Positions 41,508 to 52,675 of a stretch of 64,000 bases of DNA are shown in pieces. The position numbers were made by a program, and so were the translations under genes. Within the stretch, counting starts at the first letter, position 1, and every line of letters starts with the position of its first letter. The notes under the pieces were generated by a model. It was not told where the DNA came from and ran no database searches. It saw only the letters and a program-made list of their open reading frames with translations. This stretch comes from AV40 sp038230255 (GTDB taxonomy: Bacteria; Verrucomicrobiota; Verrucomicrobiia; Chthoniobacterales; UBA10450), in contig JBBRNP010000005.1 in NCBI GenBank assembly GCA_038230255.1, positions 186,001 to 250,000 on the forward strand, given 5' to 3'.

Positions 41508-41545
41508 CTCGGCACGCCGTAGCCTTCGGCGAAGGCGGCGGTTTA
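41508..41545 (+). repeat. Interspersed palindromic repeat between convergent genes
   Basis: Contains CACGCCGTAGCCTTCGGCGA then AGGCGG. GCCTTC-GGC-GAAGGC is a perfect six-pair hairpin nested within GCC/GGC arms. It lies between dinB and a convergent small gene, as the 20470 copy does, and a bidirectional terminator-like role is plausible. Confidence 0.78.
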
Positions 41546-41887
41546 GCCCAGCACTAGCCGCGCCACGACGAGGGCAGCAATGCCGCCGGCAAAAAGGGCG
41601 ACCACGGCGATCTCTCGCTTGGTCAGAAGCGGCTCGGATTTTCCATACGGAATCGTGACCTCGCCATTGTTCTCGATCACGCCCATGACGTCGTCGCACA
41701 GCTTTCGAACGTCCGCCGGCATCGCCTCTTCATTCGCGAACTGTTCCCCGTTAAACACGAATTTTTTCTTCACCGCCCCGTCATGCAGCGCGTTTTCGTA
41801 AGCGAGCCGGACCTCGGGAGGCAATTCGGCCGGGCTGGAATATTCCTGCCCATTGTAACGAATTTTGCTTTTCAGCGTGATGCTCAC
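41543..41887 (-). CDS. Small protein with two tandem repeats and a membrane tail
   Basis: A 114-residue protein with GTG start at 41887. Two ~33-residue units are similar (IRYNGQEYSSPAELPPEVRLAYENAL and FVFNGEQFANEEAMPADVRKLC). A single transmembrane helix (IAVVALFAGGIAALVVARLVL) closes the protein, so it is probably tail-anchored with the repeats in the cytoplasm. No family recognised. Confidence 0.6.
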   Translation of the reverse strand: MSITLKSKIRYNGQEYSSPAELPPEVRLAYENALHDGAVKKKFVFNGEQFANEEAMPADVRKLCDDVMGVIENNGEVTIPYGKSEPLLTKREIAVVALFAGGIAALVVARLVLG

Positions 41888-41963
41888 TGCCGGGCAAAAA
41901 TCATAGCATTTCATTTGCCATCGCCCCCTCAGGCCGTCGTTCTTGTGGTAAATTAGCCGACCA

Positions 41964-44786
41964 GTGACCAGTGCCGCCGCTCAACAAAGGATCCGCGCTT
42001 CCGGCTGCGACGTGCGCTTCGACAATCTGACCCGCCAGCTTTACGCCACCGACGCGTCGATCTACCAAATCGAACCCTTCGGGGTTGCCTTTCCAACCAG
42101 CGCCCAGGACGCGAGCGCGGTCATTAAAGCTGCGGCCGATGAAAATATTTCGGTCACGCCTCGCGGCGCCGGCACAAGCCTGGTCGGGAACGCGGTCGGC
42201 GAAGGATTGATCGTCGATTTCTCGCGTCACAATCGCAAGATCGACAATCTCAACATTGACAATCGCAGCGTCCGCGTCGGCGCCGGTGTGGTGCTCGATC
42301 AGCTGAATGCGTTTCTCAATCCGCACGGATTCTGTTTCGGCCCCGACGTCGCGACCAGCTCGCGCGCCACCATCGGTGGCATGATCGCCAACAATTCTTC
42401 CGGTGCGCATGTTCCGGTTTACGGCACGACTGCAGATCACGTTCTTTCGACCGAAATCGTTTTGGCGGACGGCCGAATCGTCACGATCGGGCCGACGCAC
42501 GAATCGTTGCGCGACGAACAAAGCAAGATCGAGAACCTCGTGCGCGCGCATGCGCCGGAAATGGCCGAGCGCTGGCCTCCCGGGTTGCTCAAACGCTGGC
42601 CCGGCTACGGCATCGAAAGATTTTCGCGCGCCTCAACTAATCTCAATGAAATCCTCGCTGGCAGCGAAGGAACACTGGCCGCGATTTTTTCGGCCGAACT
42701 GAAAATCTCGCCGTTGCCCGGCGAGAAAGGGCTGGGGCTCATTTTCTTCGCATCCATTGCCGAGGCGATGCAGGCGACGGTAGCGTTACTCGATCTCAAG
42801 CCGGCCGCGATCGAACACATCGATCGTCCGTTACTCGATCAGACAAAAGGACAACTCCATTTCCAGGCCGCGCGCGATTTGCTCGAGCTCGACACCAATC
42901 CATGCGAAGCGATTCTGGTCGTCGAGTTTTACGACGACGTCTCGGAGAAATTGTCGATCTTGCAATCGAGATACCTTGGATTGCGCACGAGGATCTGCCG
43001 CGACCCGAACGAAATGGATCTCGTTTGGATGGTGCGCAAGGCCGGATTGTCGCTCCTGACCGGTTGCATTGGTCCAGCGAAACCGGTCGCGTTTATTGAG
43101 GACGCCGCCGTTCGTCCGGCACAATTACCCGATTACGTCCGCGGTTTACAGTCGATCATGAAATCGCTCGACCTCGAAGCGAGTTACTACGGTCACGCTG
43201 CGAGCGGTCTGCTCCATGTTCGCCCCGTTCTCGATCTCCACAGCGCGGACGATTTGCGAAAATTCCGCCTCGTCGCCGATCAAACTTCGGCGCTCGTGCG
43301 CCAATTCAAAGGTTCGCTCTCAGCCGAACACGGAGTCGGGATCGCGCGCGCAGAATACATGCGCGATCAGCTCGGCGATGCGCTCCTGAACGTCATGCGC
43401 GAAATCAAGCGCACGTTCGATCCGAAAAACGTCTTTAATCCCGGGAAAATTTTCGGGTTCGCCTACCAGATCGACAATCACCTCCGTTACAACTTCACCA
43501 GGCCGATCGACCTGCCCTTCGAGCCCCGACTCGCCTTCGCTTTCAAAGATCACTCGTTCATCGGCAATCTCGAGCAATGCAACGGCTGCGGCGGTTGTCG
43601 CAAAGACGCACCGATCATGTGCCCGACGTTTATTGCCACCGGCGACGAGGTCATGTCGACGCGCGGTCGCGCGAACATTATCCGGCGCTCGCTCGAGTTG
43701 CGCGGCAACGGACTTGATCCATTAAAATCAGCCGAGCTCGACGCCGCGCTGAGCAATTGTTTGTCGTGTAAAGGTTGCACACCGGAATGCCCGTCGAACG
43801 TCAATCTCGCACTGCTCAAAGCTGAAATGCTTTACGCGCGGCACAAGCGCGACGGTTTGCCGCTGCGCGAGCGTTTCTTCAGCAATGTAGATTTGTTTGG
43901 CCGAATCGGTTGCGCGTTGCCGTGGCTGGCAAATCCAACTCTCGATTTCGCGCCGGTGCGCGCCTTGATGGAGAAGACACTCGGAATTTCGGCAAAGCGC
44001 TCGTTGCCGCATTACACTCGCGAACGGTTCGATCGCTGGTTTGCCACGAATTCGAGAAACGGCGCGAATCGTTCCCGCGGCAAAGTGATCCTCTGGGACG
44101 ACACTTTTGTTCGTTATCACGAACCGAAGATTGGAATCGCGGCTGTGAAGGTGCTGACAGCGCTCGGTTTCGAAGTGGAATTGCTGAAAGACCGGAGATG
44201 TTGCGGCCGGCCCGCGTTCAGTCAGGGGAACCTCGATGCTGCGGCGGAAGTTGGCAGCCACAATGTCGATCTTGTGAACGCGACCGACAGCTCAACGCCG
44301 ATTGTTTTTCTGGAGCCGTCGTGTTGGTCGATGTTCGTGGAAGATTATCGCGAACTGAAAATTGAGAACGCGGAGAAATTGGCGGCACGCTGTTTCCTGT
44401 TCGAAAAATTCGTGGACGATTTGCTTGAACGAGAACCAGAGGCGCTTCCGTTTAAGCATCGTGAAACGAGCATCGCGATCCATGCCCACTGCCACGCCAG
44501 GTCGCTAACCCAACCGGCGTTTATGGCGCGGCTAGTCGAACGATTGCCCGGACACAAAGCAACTTTGCTCGATACCGGATGTTGTGGAATGGCCGGCTCA
44601 TTTGGCGCGCTCGCCGAGAAATACGAACTCTCACGTCAGGTCGCGGCCGATTTACTTCGCAAGATCGACAACCAACAAGCTGACGTCGTGATCGCATCCG
44701 GCACAAGTTGCCGCCATCAGATTGTCGATCTCAGCAGCGTCTGGCCAAAGCACATGGCCGAACTGCTCGCGGACGCACTCGCCTAA
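41964..44786 (+). CDS. FAD-linked and Fe-S oxidoreductase fusion (GlcD-GlcF/YdiJ-like)
   Basis: A 940-residue fusion. Residues ~15-480 are a PCMH-type FAD-linked oxidase: TPRGAGTSLVGNAVGEGLIVD, SSRATIGGMIANNSSG, and the C-terminal cap FKGSLSAEHGVGIARAEYM. Residues ~520-640 have two 4Fe-4S motifs, CNGCGGCRKDAPIMCP and CLSCKGCTPECPSN. Two CCG-type modules (RRCCGRPAFSQGNLD and DTGCCGMAGSFG) follow. The family oxidises D-2-hydroxy acids such as D-lactate, glycolate or 2-hydroxyglutarate and passes electrons to a quinone or flavoprotein; the substrate is not fixed. GTG start. Confidence 0.9.
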   Translation: MTSAAAQQRIRASGCDVRFDNLTRQLYATDASIYQIEPFGVAFPTSAQDASAVIKAAADENISVTPRGAGTSLVGNAVGEGLIVDFSRHNRKIDNLNIDNRSVRVGAGVVLDQLNAFLNPHGFCFGPDVATSSRATIGGMIANNSSGAHVPVYGTTADHVLSTEIVLADGRIVTIGPTHESLRDEQSKIENLVRAHAPEMAERWPPGLLKRWPGYGIERFSRASTNLNEILAGSEGTLAAIFSAELKISPLPGEKGLGLIFFASIAEAMQATVALLDLKPAAIEHIDRPLLDQTKGQLHFQAARDLLELDTNPCEAILVVEFYDDVSEKLSILQSRYLGLRTRICRDPNEMDLVWMVRKAGLSLLTGCIGPAKPVAFIEDAAVRPAQLPDYVRGLQSIMKSLDLEASYYGHAASGLLHVRPVLDLHSADDLRKFRLVADQTSALVRQFKGSLSAEHGVGIARAEYMRDQLGDALLNVMREIKRTFDPKNVFNPGKIFGFAYQIDNHLRYNFTRPIDLPFEPRLAFAFKDHSFIGNLEQCNGCGGCRKDAPIMCPTFIATGDEVMSTRGRANIIRRSLELRGNGLDPLKSAELDAALSNCLSCKGCTPECPSNVNLALLKAEMLYARHKRDGLPLRERFFSNVDLFGRIGCALPWLANPTLDFAPVRALMEKTLGISAKRSLPHYTRERFDRWFATNSRNGANRSRGKVILWDDTFVRYHEPKIGIAAVKVLTALGFEVELLKDRRCCGRPAFSQGNLDAAAEVGSHNVDLVNATDSSTPIVFLEPSCWSMFVEDYRELKIENAEKLAARCFLFEKFVDDLLEREPEALPFKHRETSIAIHAHCHARSLTQPAFMARLVERLPGHKATLLDTGCCGMAGSFGALAEKYELSRQVAADLLRKIDNQQADVVIASGTSCRHQIVDLSSVWPKHMAELLADALA

Positions 44787-44791
44787 GCGGA

Positions 44792-45580
44792 TTAACCCTG
44801 GGGTTTCGGCGGCGGTGGCGGGCTGCCACCGGGCTTCGCCGCTTCGCCAGGTTTTGGCGGCACAGCGCCCCCGGGCGCACCACCGGAAAGATCTTCGTCC
44901 GGCACGGCTAAAATGTCGTGCTCGTTGAACGAATCCGGGTGGCTGGCGAGTTCTTTGCGGAGAGCAGCAATTTGTTCGGCAGTGACGGGGCTCGCGTTGT
45001 TCCCCCACTCGCTCCGTTCGTAAGTAAGCACGTCGGCAATTCTTTGATCGGTCAACGTCTTGTCCCAAGGCTGCATGACCGCGCTGCCGTATTGCTGGCC
45101 CTTCACTTTCACCGGGCCTTGCAACCCTTTGAGAACAATCATTGCCGGTCGCTTCGATCCGCCAATGGTAAATTCCGAGCCGGCCAGCGGCGGATATTGG
45201 CCGGGAACGCCAAGACCGTTCGCTTGATGACAGGTCTGGCAGTTTGCCGCGAAAATCTTTTTGCCGCGATCGCGCGGTGAAAGTTCGGCTTGCTGTTGTT
45301 GTCCTTGAGCTCCACCACCTTTTTTCGCCGGCGGCGGTCCGCCCATCGGATCAAGGCCGTCACCGGAAAAATTTCCAGAGTAGCGGCCGAGGTACGCGCC
45401 ACCGGTAAAAATTGCGATCCCGTAAACGGCGATCAGCCAAATCGAAAGCGGCTCCAAGCCGACCCGCGGCTCGCGTTTTTCGCGTTGAATCGCGGCGTGC
45501 ACTTCCTGAACGTCGGACGTTTCGCCGTAATCCATTCCCTGGCGGGTGAGCGACGTGGGATTTGGAGTTTGGTCGTTCAT
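44792..45580 (-). CDS. Cytochrome c subunit of the cbb3-like oxidase (CcoP-like)
   Basis: A 262-residue protein with one N-terminal transmembrane helix (LSIWLIAVYGIAIFTGGAYLG) and one heme c site, CQTCHQANGLGVPGQYPPLAGS, with Met in VMQPWDKTLTDQRIADVL as likely axial ligand. CcoP normally has two hemes, so this is a shorter relative. The C-terminus is Pro/Gly-rich. It overlaps the CcoO-like gene by 4 nt. Confidence 0.83.
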   Translation of the reverse strand: MNDQTPNPTSLTRQGMDYGETSDVQEVHAAIQREKREPRVGLEPLSIWLIAVYGIAIFTGGAYLGRYSGNFSGDGLDPMGGPPPAKKGGGAQGQQQQAELSPRDRGKKIFAANCQTCHQANGLGVPGQYPPLAGSEFTIGGSKRPAMIVLKGLQGPVKVKGQQYGSAVMQPWDKTLTDQRIADVLTYERSEWGNNASPVTAEQIAALRKELASHPDSFNEHDILAVPDEDLSGGAPGGAVPPKPGEAAKPGGSPPPPPKPQG

Positions 45581-46569
45581 TTCTTCGGTGGCGCGGGCGA
45601 TCCGGCAGACGCTGCAGGAGGCGAACCTGCCGGCGGCGCTGCGGGTGATCCCGCTGGCGGGGCTCCACCTCCCGCGCTCTTAACTTCTTTCAGTGGATGC
45701 GATTGATCGAGCGACATCAAATAAGCAACGAGACATTTGGCTTCGTAGGTTGGAACAACTTCCCAGCCCGGCGGCGGCGCGTCGTGGCCCTCGAGTTGCA
45801 ACGCGTCGGCCGAACGTTCGCCACTGATCGAATGCTTCTCGTAAAGAAATCTGTAAGCCGGCATGGTTGAATCGCGGTTGTCGGCGCTCATGCTGCGCGG
45901 CGCATAAAGATGCCGGTGATGCCAGGCCGCAGAATAAGCTGGAGGTATTCCGTTTGGATTTGGTGAAGCCGAAGCGGCGGGTGATGGATTCGCAGCGGCG
46001 GCGGGCGAAGCTGGAGGAGAACCTGCCGGCGGCGCAGGAGAAGTCGCCGGCGCGGCCGGGGAACCACTGGTTCCCGGTTTAGACGCGCTCGCATTCGCAG
46101 GCGGGGATTGTGCTGGCGCAGGCGAAGTCGCAGCAGCGTTTGCAGCCGGCGCTGCGGCCGGCTTTTCTTCTTCCGTTGGCGCAGCTTTGCCCATGTTCGC
46201 CAGATCGGGGCCCATTCGCTCCTGTCCAAGAACAACCGGCCGATCAAAAAGATAATCGCGCGGCGCGCTGCGGCGTTCAGCCCATTTCGGACCAGGGGAT
46301 GGCCCTGCGTCGCGGACACGGTCGATATCCGAAGAAACATAATCGGGGCGAATTTGCTGGCTGTGGCAATAGATGCAGCCATTCGCGGCGTAGATCTGGC
46401 GGCCGCGATCGGCCATGCCCGATTTTGGAGCGGGATAAATGTCTGTGCCTTCCTCGTCCATTTGCGGGTTGAGCGCGCCGATTTGCAGGTTCGGAATTAC
46501 GGTCAAGCCGATCCAGGAGAACGCGAAGGTTCCGAACAGGCCGATGAAAAGTGAGACGAGGCCTTTCAT
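45577..46569 (-). CDS. Cytochrome c subunit II of the cbb3-like oxidase (CcoO-like)
   Basis: A 330-residue protein with a membrane anchor (LVSLFIGLFGTFAFSWIGLTV), the CcoO heme c motif GCIYCHSQQIRPD, and TMPAYRFLY with the likely Met ligand. Between these lies an Ala/Pro/Ser stretch of about 80 residues (PAAAPAANAAATSPAP) that normal CcoO lacks, and the C-terminus is again Ala/Pro-rich. It overlaps the catalytic subunit gene by 4 nt. Confidence 0.86.
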   Translation of the reverse strand: MKGLVSLFIGLFGTFAFSWIGLTVIPNLQIGALNPQMDEEGTDIYPAPKSGMADRGRQIYAANGCIYCHSQQIRPDYVSSDIDRVRDAGPSPGPKWAERRSAPRDYLFDRPVVLGQERMGPDLANMGKAAPTEEEKPAAAPAANAAATSPAPAQSPPANASASKPGTSGSPAAPATSPAPPAGSPPASPAAAANPSPAASASPNPNGIPPAYSAAWHHRHLYAPRSMSADNRDSTMPAYRFLYEKHSISGERSADALQLEGHDAPPPGWEVVPTYEAKCLVAYLMSLDQSHPLKEVKSAGGGAPPAGSPAAPPAGSPPAASAGSPAPPKK

Positions 46570-48050
46570 AAGTGCGGCTCCGCTCCTTCGGCTTCGACTG
46601 GATTCAAAAATGTCGGCACCGTCGATGTACGGCCAAGACCAAACAGCATCAGCCCGAAATGAAACGCGAAAATAAAATGCGAAGCGGTCAGCAAAAGCAT
46701 CGCAACCGTTCGACCGCGCAAATACGGCAACAAGCTCGCCACACTTTCGATGAACGTCATCGAGGGATCATTCTGATCGACGCCCTCGATCAGTCCGCCG
46801 GCCAGTAACATTAGAGACATGAGCCCGACGCCGTAAACCGACGCCCAGAAATGCAGCTTGATGAGTGTGGCATAACGCCATTCGCGCCCAACCAGGCGGG
46901 GCACGATGTAATACATCGAGCCGAACATGATCATGGTGAAAAATGCGTAGAGCCCGATTTGGGAATACGCGACAGTCGCCTGGCTGAAGTGCAGATAGCG
47001 CGCGGTTGACCGAAGCGAGATCAAGATCCCGACGATGCTAAATACCGTGTACGACATCGCACCGAACACGGTAAAGCGCAGCGTCGGGCTATAGCGCATC
47101 ACCGGAAAATATCCCTGCAGCGTCATGTGATGATTGAGTCCGACAGTCGCGACCGGAATAATGGTGAGGATCGTGGCCGCGATGCTCGCGGTAATCATCC
47201 ATGCCGGGAATGGTCCATCGACCAGACGCTGCATCCCGGTCCAGCTGGAAAAAAGCGCATAGGTCCAAAATCCGATGGTGGCGAGATGATAACTGTAAAC
47301 CGGGCGACCGATCACTTTCGGGATCATGTAATAAGCGGTCCCGAGACCGATCGCGCCGAACCAGAGAAAGAGGAGATTATTGGCGTACCACCAGCCGACC
47401 GCAGCCTGCATCACGCCCTGCACCGGGACGACGAACAACATTGCTTGCGCAGCCGCGTAGAGCCATGGGAACCAGAGAAACGCGCCGAGTAAATACCATT
47501 GCGTGATGTAAATCTGGTCGCCGCGGCGAAAACGGAACATCAATACCGCCCATGACATGATCAGCGCGTAAGCGACAAAAAGGACAACCGCGGCATAAGG
47601 CGGGAACTCGAGCCAGTCGTAGCCGGTGCTGTAGCCCATCAGAATTCCGATTACGCCAATCAGCACACCGATGTTCCAAAACCAAATCCCGGTCACGATC
47701 ACCAACGGATGCCGCAACGTCGTCCGGCACAATCGCGCCATCAGCCAGATCGCCGTTCCCATTGCGACCATCGATCCCCACCCATAAATCATCACGTTCA
47801 TGTGCACCGGACGAAGCCGGCCCCAAGTCAGAAAGCTGACGTCCGAAAACCAATCGGGTGAATGCAATCTGAAGGAAACGAATCCGGCCAACAGCGTTCC
47901 GATTAACAACCAGACGATCGCTGACGCGTAAAACATCAGCACCGGCACGCGGGTGGAAGCATCGATGCGCGCGCGCTCGAGTTGGTCGGCGTCGCCGGCC
48001 GCAGCTGAAACGGCCGGTTCTTTTAATGGAATGTCAGCGGCTGGAGTCAT
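46566..48050 (-). CDS. ccoN: cbb3-type heme-copper oxidase catalytic subunit (CcoN-like)
   Basis: A 494-residue polytopic protein with about twelve transmembrane helices. RLRPVHMNVMIYGWG supplies a low-spin heme His, GLNHHMTLQGYFP the CuB His pair, and HFWASVYGVGLM and TASHFIFAFHFG further heme ligands. The pattern is that of C-family oxidases rather than A-family. It is downstream of the Act operon and followed by CcoO/CcoP-like genes. Confidence 0.9.
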   Translation of the reverse strand: MTPAADIPLKEPAVSAAAGDADQLERARIDASTRVPVLMFYASAIVWLLIGTLLAGFVSFRLHSPDWFSDVSFLTWGRLRPVHMNVMIYGWGSMVAMGTAIWLMARLCRTTLRHPLVIVTGIWFWNIGVLIGVIGILMGYSTGYDWLEFPPYAAVVLFVAYALIMSWAVLMFRFRRGDQIYITQWYLLGAFLWFPWLYAAAQAMLFVVPVQGVMQAAVGWWYANNLLFLWFGAIGLGTAYYMIPKVIGRPVYSYHLATIGFWTYALFSSWTGMQRLVDGPFPAWMITASIAATILTIIPVATVGLNHHMTLQGYFPVMRYSPTLRFTVFGAMSYTVFSIVGILISLRSTARYLHFSQATVAYSQIGLYAFFTMIMFGSMYYIVPRLVGREWRYATLIKLHFWASVYGVGLMSLMLLAGGLIEGVDQNDPSMTFIESVASLLPYLRGRTVAMLLLTASHFIFAFHFGLMLFGLGRTSTVPTFLNPVEAEGAEPHL

Positions 48051-48057
48051 TCGTTAG

Positions 48058-48070
48058 GCAAGATCGACAT
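48058..48070 (+). repeat. Exact GCAAGATCGACAT 13-mer between respiratory genes
   Basis: The 13-mer fills most of the 22-bp gap between the stop of the 48073 gene and the ccoN start. Identical copies lie at 20438, 52690 and, on the minus strand, 12752 and 14906. Confidence 0.85.
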
Positions 48071-48072
48071 GT

Positions 48073-48693
48073 TCACCATTGTCCGGGAGTTGCTCCGCGA
48101 ACCGGCAATGGACTGCCCGGCGGCGGGGCGGATGGAGTGACGGAAGGTGACGCGGCGCCGGAGGATTTCGGTGAAGCAGCAGGAGAAGCGGATGCGCCGG
48201 GCTGCGTGGACGGCTGCACCGCCGGCGGATTGACGGCGGCGGCGGGTTGTCCGCGCGCTTCCGAATTCGGACCTGTGACTGAAGTAGGTTTGGGTGTCCC
48301 GCTGGATTGCGGTGAAGCCGATGGCGCAGGCGATGCCGCGGCTACGCCCCCCGGCGCAGCAGAAGATGCCGGTGCGGCGATCGCGTATGCGGGCGCCGGT
48401 TTCTTGTTGGCCAGATCGGCCAGCGTCAATTCCATTGCGCGATCGATGGGCAATCGCACGGTGCCTTTGTTTTTGTCGATCCAGGCGTAACCGGTCAGCG
48501 CTTTGCTCTCTTCATCGCGCCCGTCCTTCAGTTTTTTCGCGCGCGCCTCCGCGCGCATTTGTTCGTAATTGTCACCGCGCGGCGTCGGACCGATCACAGC
48601 CAGGGCAATGACGCCGAAAAGCGCAAACAACAGGACGACGCCGACCCATGTCGAAAACGGCGCAGGCGATTGAAATTGTTCAGCGTTGGCCAT
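48073..48693 (-). CDS. Membrane-anchored Pro/Ala/Ser-rich protein of the ACIII-oxidase operon
   Basis: A 206-residue protein with one N-terminal transmembrane helix (TWVGVVLLFALFGVIALAVIG), a short conserved-looking segment (AWIDKNKGTVRLPIDRAMEL) and a 110-residue Ala/Pro/Ser tail. The helix-then-AWIDKNKG...RLPIDRAM layout is common in small proteins of ACIII/oxidase clusters, though I cannot give a family name. It is 1 bp from actF and linked by the 13-mer to ccoN. Confidence 0.68.
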   Translation of the reverse strand: MANAEQFQSPAPFSTWVGVVLLFALFGVIALAVIGPTPRGDNYEQMRAEARAKKLKDGRDEESKALTGYAWIDKNKGTVRLPIDRAMELTLADLANKKPAPAYAIAAPASSAAPGGVAAASPAPSASPQSSGTPKPTSVTGPNSEARGQPAAAVNPPAVQPSTQPGASASPAASPKSSGAASPSVTPSAPPPGSPLPVRGATPGQW

Positions 48694-48694
48694 T

Positions 48695-49897
48695 TCAGTT
48701 CACTAATTTCAAAGATTCGATCAGACGCGGGTCGCGGACTGGAAAGAGCGAAGTTTTTCCAACGATGCGCAAATAAACAAAGGCCAACGTCGCACCAATG
48801 GCGATGAGCGAGGCAAAATCCCACAAACTCACGTGGATGCCGGTCCCATGCAGCGCCGGCAAAACGACGAGATAGATGTCGACCATTTGCATCAATAAAA
48901 TCCAGGCAGCTACGTAACAGAGCTGACGCGGATGTTTTTTGATCGATTGCAAAAGCAAAATGGCGAACGGTCCGAAAAACCGGCCGATCACGAGCAGCAT
49001 GCTCAAGTTCCACCACGACTCCGTATTCCGAGTTAGATAATATTGCGTCTCTTCCGGAATGTTCGCGTACCAAATCAACATGTATTGGCCGAAACCGATG
49101 TAGGCCCAGAAAACGCAGAAGGCGAACATCCACTTCCCCATGATGTGAAAATGTTCGCGCGTGACGACGTTCTTGAGATAACCGGCGCGCTGGAGCGCGG
49201 TGATCACGAGCACGAGCAGCGCCATCGAACTGCCGGCCGCGCCGGCGAAAATGTAAACGCCGAACATGGTCGAGAACCAGCGGTAGTTGAGACTCATCAG
49301 CCAATCGAACGCGCCGAAGGTCAGACACAGCGCAAACAGCGGCAGACTGGCGAACGCGACTTTGCGCAGGCGAATCGTGAACTGCGGATTGCCGTCCTTG
49401 TCTTGCCGAACTGAAAAGCGGCGGAGCAATTGCGACGCGATAATGAAGAAGCCGAGGAAAAACACCGCGCGGAGGATGAAGAAATTCAGATTCAGGTAAG
49501 CGCGCTTGGAATCGAGGTTCGCCTCTTTTCCAGGCGCGATGTTCATCCATTCATAAAGATGTTGTCGCAAAAGCAGGATCGGGATGAAAAAGATGGCTAA
49601 CACTGCGACCAGCACGGCGATGTTTTCGAGCTGACGCCGCACTACCACCGTCCAGGACGCGTCGGTTGCGTAATGCACGATCGTCCAGAAAAAACAGCCG
49701 GCGCAAAGCGTGAAGAAAAATCCAAACGCAAACAGCCAAGAGAAACTGAACTGCGTCGTATCAATCGCTGCGCCCGCGCCACAGAGCGCTAAGGCGACAA
49801 ACGCGACGATCCCGAGCAACACCGATAATCCGGCAAAGCGGCCGGTCTCGAAATATTCGCCTTCCGGCGTCGGCGCATTGTGCAAGCGATCGCTCAT
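48695..49897 (-). CDS. actF: Alternative complex III subunit ActF
   Basis: A 400-residue polytopic protein with about ten transmembrane helices. RWFSTMFGVYIFAGAAGSSMAL, KWMFAFCVFWAYIGFGQYMLIWYANIPEE and the following helix match ActF, the NrfD-related second quinone-module subunit. In known complexes ActF is structurally related to ActC. It overlaps actE by 4 nt. Confidence 0.88.
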   Translation of the reverse strand: MSDRLHNAPTPEGEYFETGRFAGLSVLLGIVAFVALALCGAGAAIDTTQFSFSWLFAFGFFFTLCAGCFFWTIVHYATDASWTVVVRRQLENIAVLVAVLAIFFIPILLLRQHLYEWMNIAPGKEANLDSKRAYLNLNFFILRAVFFLGFFIIASQLLRRFSVRQDKDGNPQFTIRLRKVAFASLPLFALCLTFGAFDWLMSLNYRWFSTMFGVYIFAGAAGSSMALLVLVITALQRAGYLKNVVTREHFHIMGKWMFAFCVFWAYIGFGQYMLIWYANIPEETQYYLTRNTESWWNLSMLLVIGRFFGPFAILLLQSIKKHPRQLCYVAAWILLMQMVDIYLVVLPALHGTGIHVSLWDFASLIAIGATLAFVYLRIVGKTSLFPVRDPRLIESLKLVN

Positions 49898-50655
49898 TTC
49901 TTGGGCGCCTCCGGTGGTTTGGCCGGCGCTTTGTTCTCACCCGGTTTCGCATCGGCGGGTTTCGCTTCCGGCGGTTTGTTCTCGGCTGGTTTATCCAAGT
50001 CCGCGCGATGTTCCGGCGGGACATCGGCAATCGCCGCGCCCTGGCTTCGTTGGAGCGCGCGGAGGTAGGCAATAATCGCCCACCGGTCCGTAACCATGAT
50101 GTTCGGCCCGTAAGCCATCATCGTGTTTTTGCCGTTCGTAATCGTGTTGAAAATCTCGCCGTCGGCCATTTTGCGAATGCGGTCGTCTTGCAAAGTGACG
50201 ACGGTCGCCAATCCGTAGGATTTAGTGATTCCGTTGCCGGCCGCAGTCAGACCGTGGCACATCGCGCAAGTAATGTTGAAACGCTCGCGGCCGCGTTGAA
50301 GCAATTGCGCCGTCACCGGAACCGGGATTCCAGTTCCCCAATTATTGCCCATCTTGCCGGTATTGACGTAATCGGGACCGACACTAAAACCGGCAGCGGA
50401 GTGAGATTCCGGCGCGCCCGGCGCTTGAGGCTTCGGCATTTCATAACCGATCGGCACCGTTCCGTTGACCGGCAGGCGCGGGCCGCGGCCGTCCGCAAAA
50501 AAATTCAGCGGCGATTGCGCGCGCACTTTCATTTGCCGCACCATGTCGGGAAAAATTTCCCACGGTTCGTTGGTGGTCTTCTCTCCGCGGAACCCAAGCA
50601 CGGCGACCGCCGCGATCGTTAGCAGAAGAGAAATTAAGAGGAAGCCACGCAACAT
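49894..50655 (-). CDS. actE: Alternative complex III subunit ActE (mono-heme cytochrome c)
   Basis: A 253-residue secreted or lipid-anchored cytochrome c with N-terminal membrane segment (FLLISLLLTIAAVAVLGF), one heme motif NITCAMCHGLTAAGNG and a Met-rich region NTMMAYGPNIMV that may give the axial ligand. The last ~60 residues are a Pro/Ala/Lys repeat (KPPEAKPADAKPGENK). It would accept electrons from the Fe-S/heme core of the complex. Confidence 0.88.
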   Translation of the reverse strand: MLRGFLLISLLLTIAAVAVLGFRGEKTTNEPWEIFPDMVRQMKVRAQSPLNFFADGRGPRLPVNGTVPIGYEMPKPQAPGAPESHSAAGFSVGPDYVNTGKMGNNWGTGIPVPVTAQLLQRGRERFNITCAMCHGLTAAGNGITKSYGLATVVTLQDDRIRKMADGEIFNTITNGKNTMMAYGPNIMVTDRWAIIAYLRALQRSQGAAIADVPPEHRADLDKPAENKPPEAKPADAKPGENKAPAKPPEAPKK

Positions 50656-50658
50656 AAA

Positions 50659-51209
50659 TCAGTCCTCGTGCACGATGGTGATGTGTTCGCCGCCGCTGCG
50701 TTCCAGTATTTCCCGCGCTTCCAATTCGGTGAATCGCGGATCGCGCGCCTCGATCACGAGGAAAAAGCCATCGTTGGTGGCGCGTTTGAACCGCTCCCAG
50801 TTAAAAATCGGATGATGCGGCCGCGGCAGTCCGTTCATGATCAGCACCGCGAAAAAGGCGGCGAAAGCGGAAAAGAGCACCGTCATCTCGAACATGATTG
50901 GGAAAAATGCCGGCACGGTTCTCCAGTCGTAAGGTTTTCCGTGAACGATGAGCGGATAAAGTCCCCAGGACGGACCGAATTCGACCAGGACGGCGGTCAA
51001 CAAACCGGTGATGCCACCGGACAACACCACCGCGCTCAACCACGATTTTCCAAGGCCCATCGCCGCGTCCATTCCATGGATGGGAAATGGCGAAAACACG
51101 TCCCAGCGTTTGAAGCCGGCGTCGCGCACCATTTTGGCGGCTTCGTAAAGCGCGGATGCGCTCGAATATTCCGCGCCCATTGCGTAAACCTCGTGGCCGG
51201 ACGGCGTTC

Positions 51210-51213
<4 letters not shown>
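50659..51213 (-). CDS. actD: Alternative complex III subunit ActD
   Basis: A 184-residue protein with two transmembrane helices (AVVLSGGITGLLTAVLVEFG and FEMTVLFSAFAAFFAVLIMNG). A start region YEAAKMVRDAGFKRWDVFSPFPIHGMD is the typical ActD motif, and the ...NGLPRPHHPIFN link is also conserved. It overlaps actC by 4 nt. Confidence 0.9.
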
Positions 51214-52667
<1,454 letters not shown>

Positions 52668-52675
52668 TCCTTATT

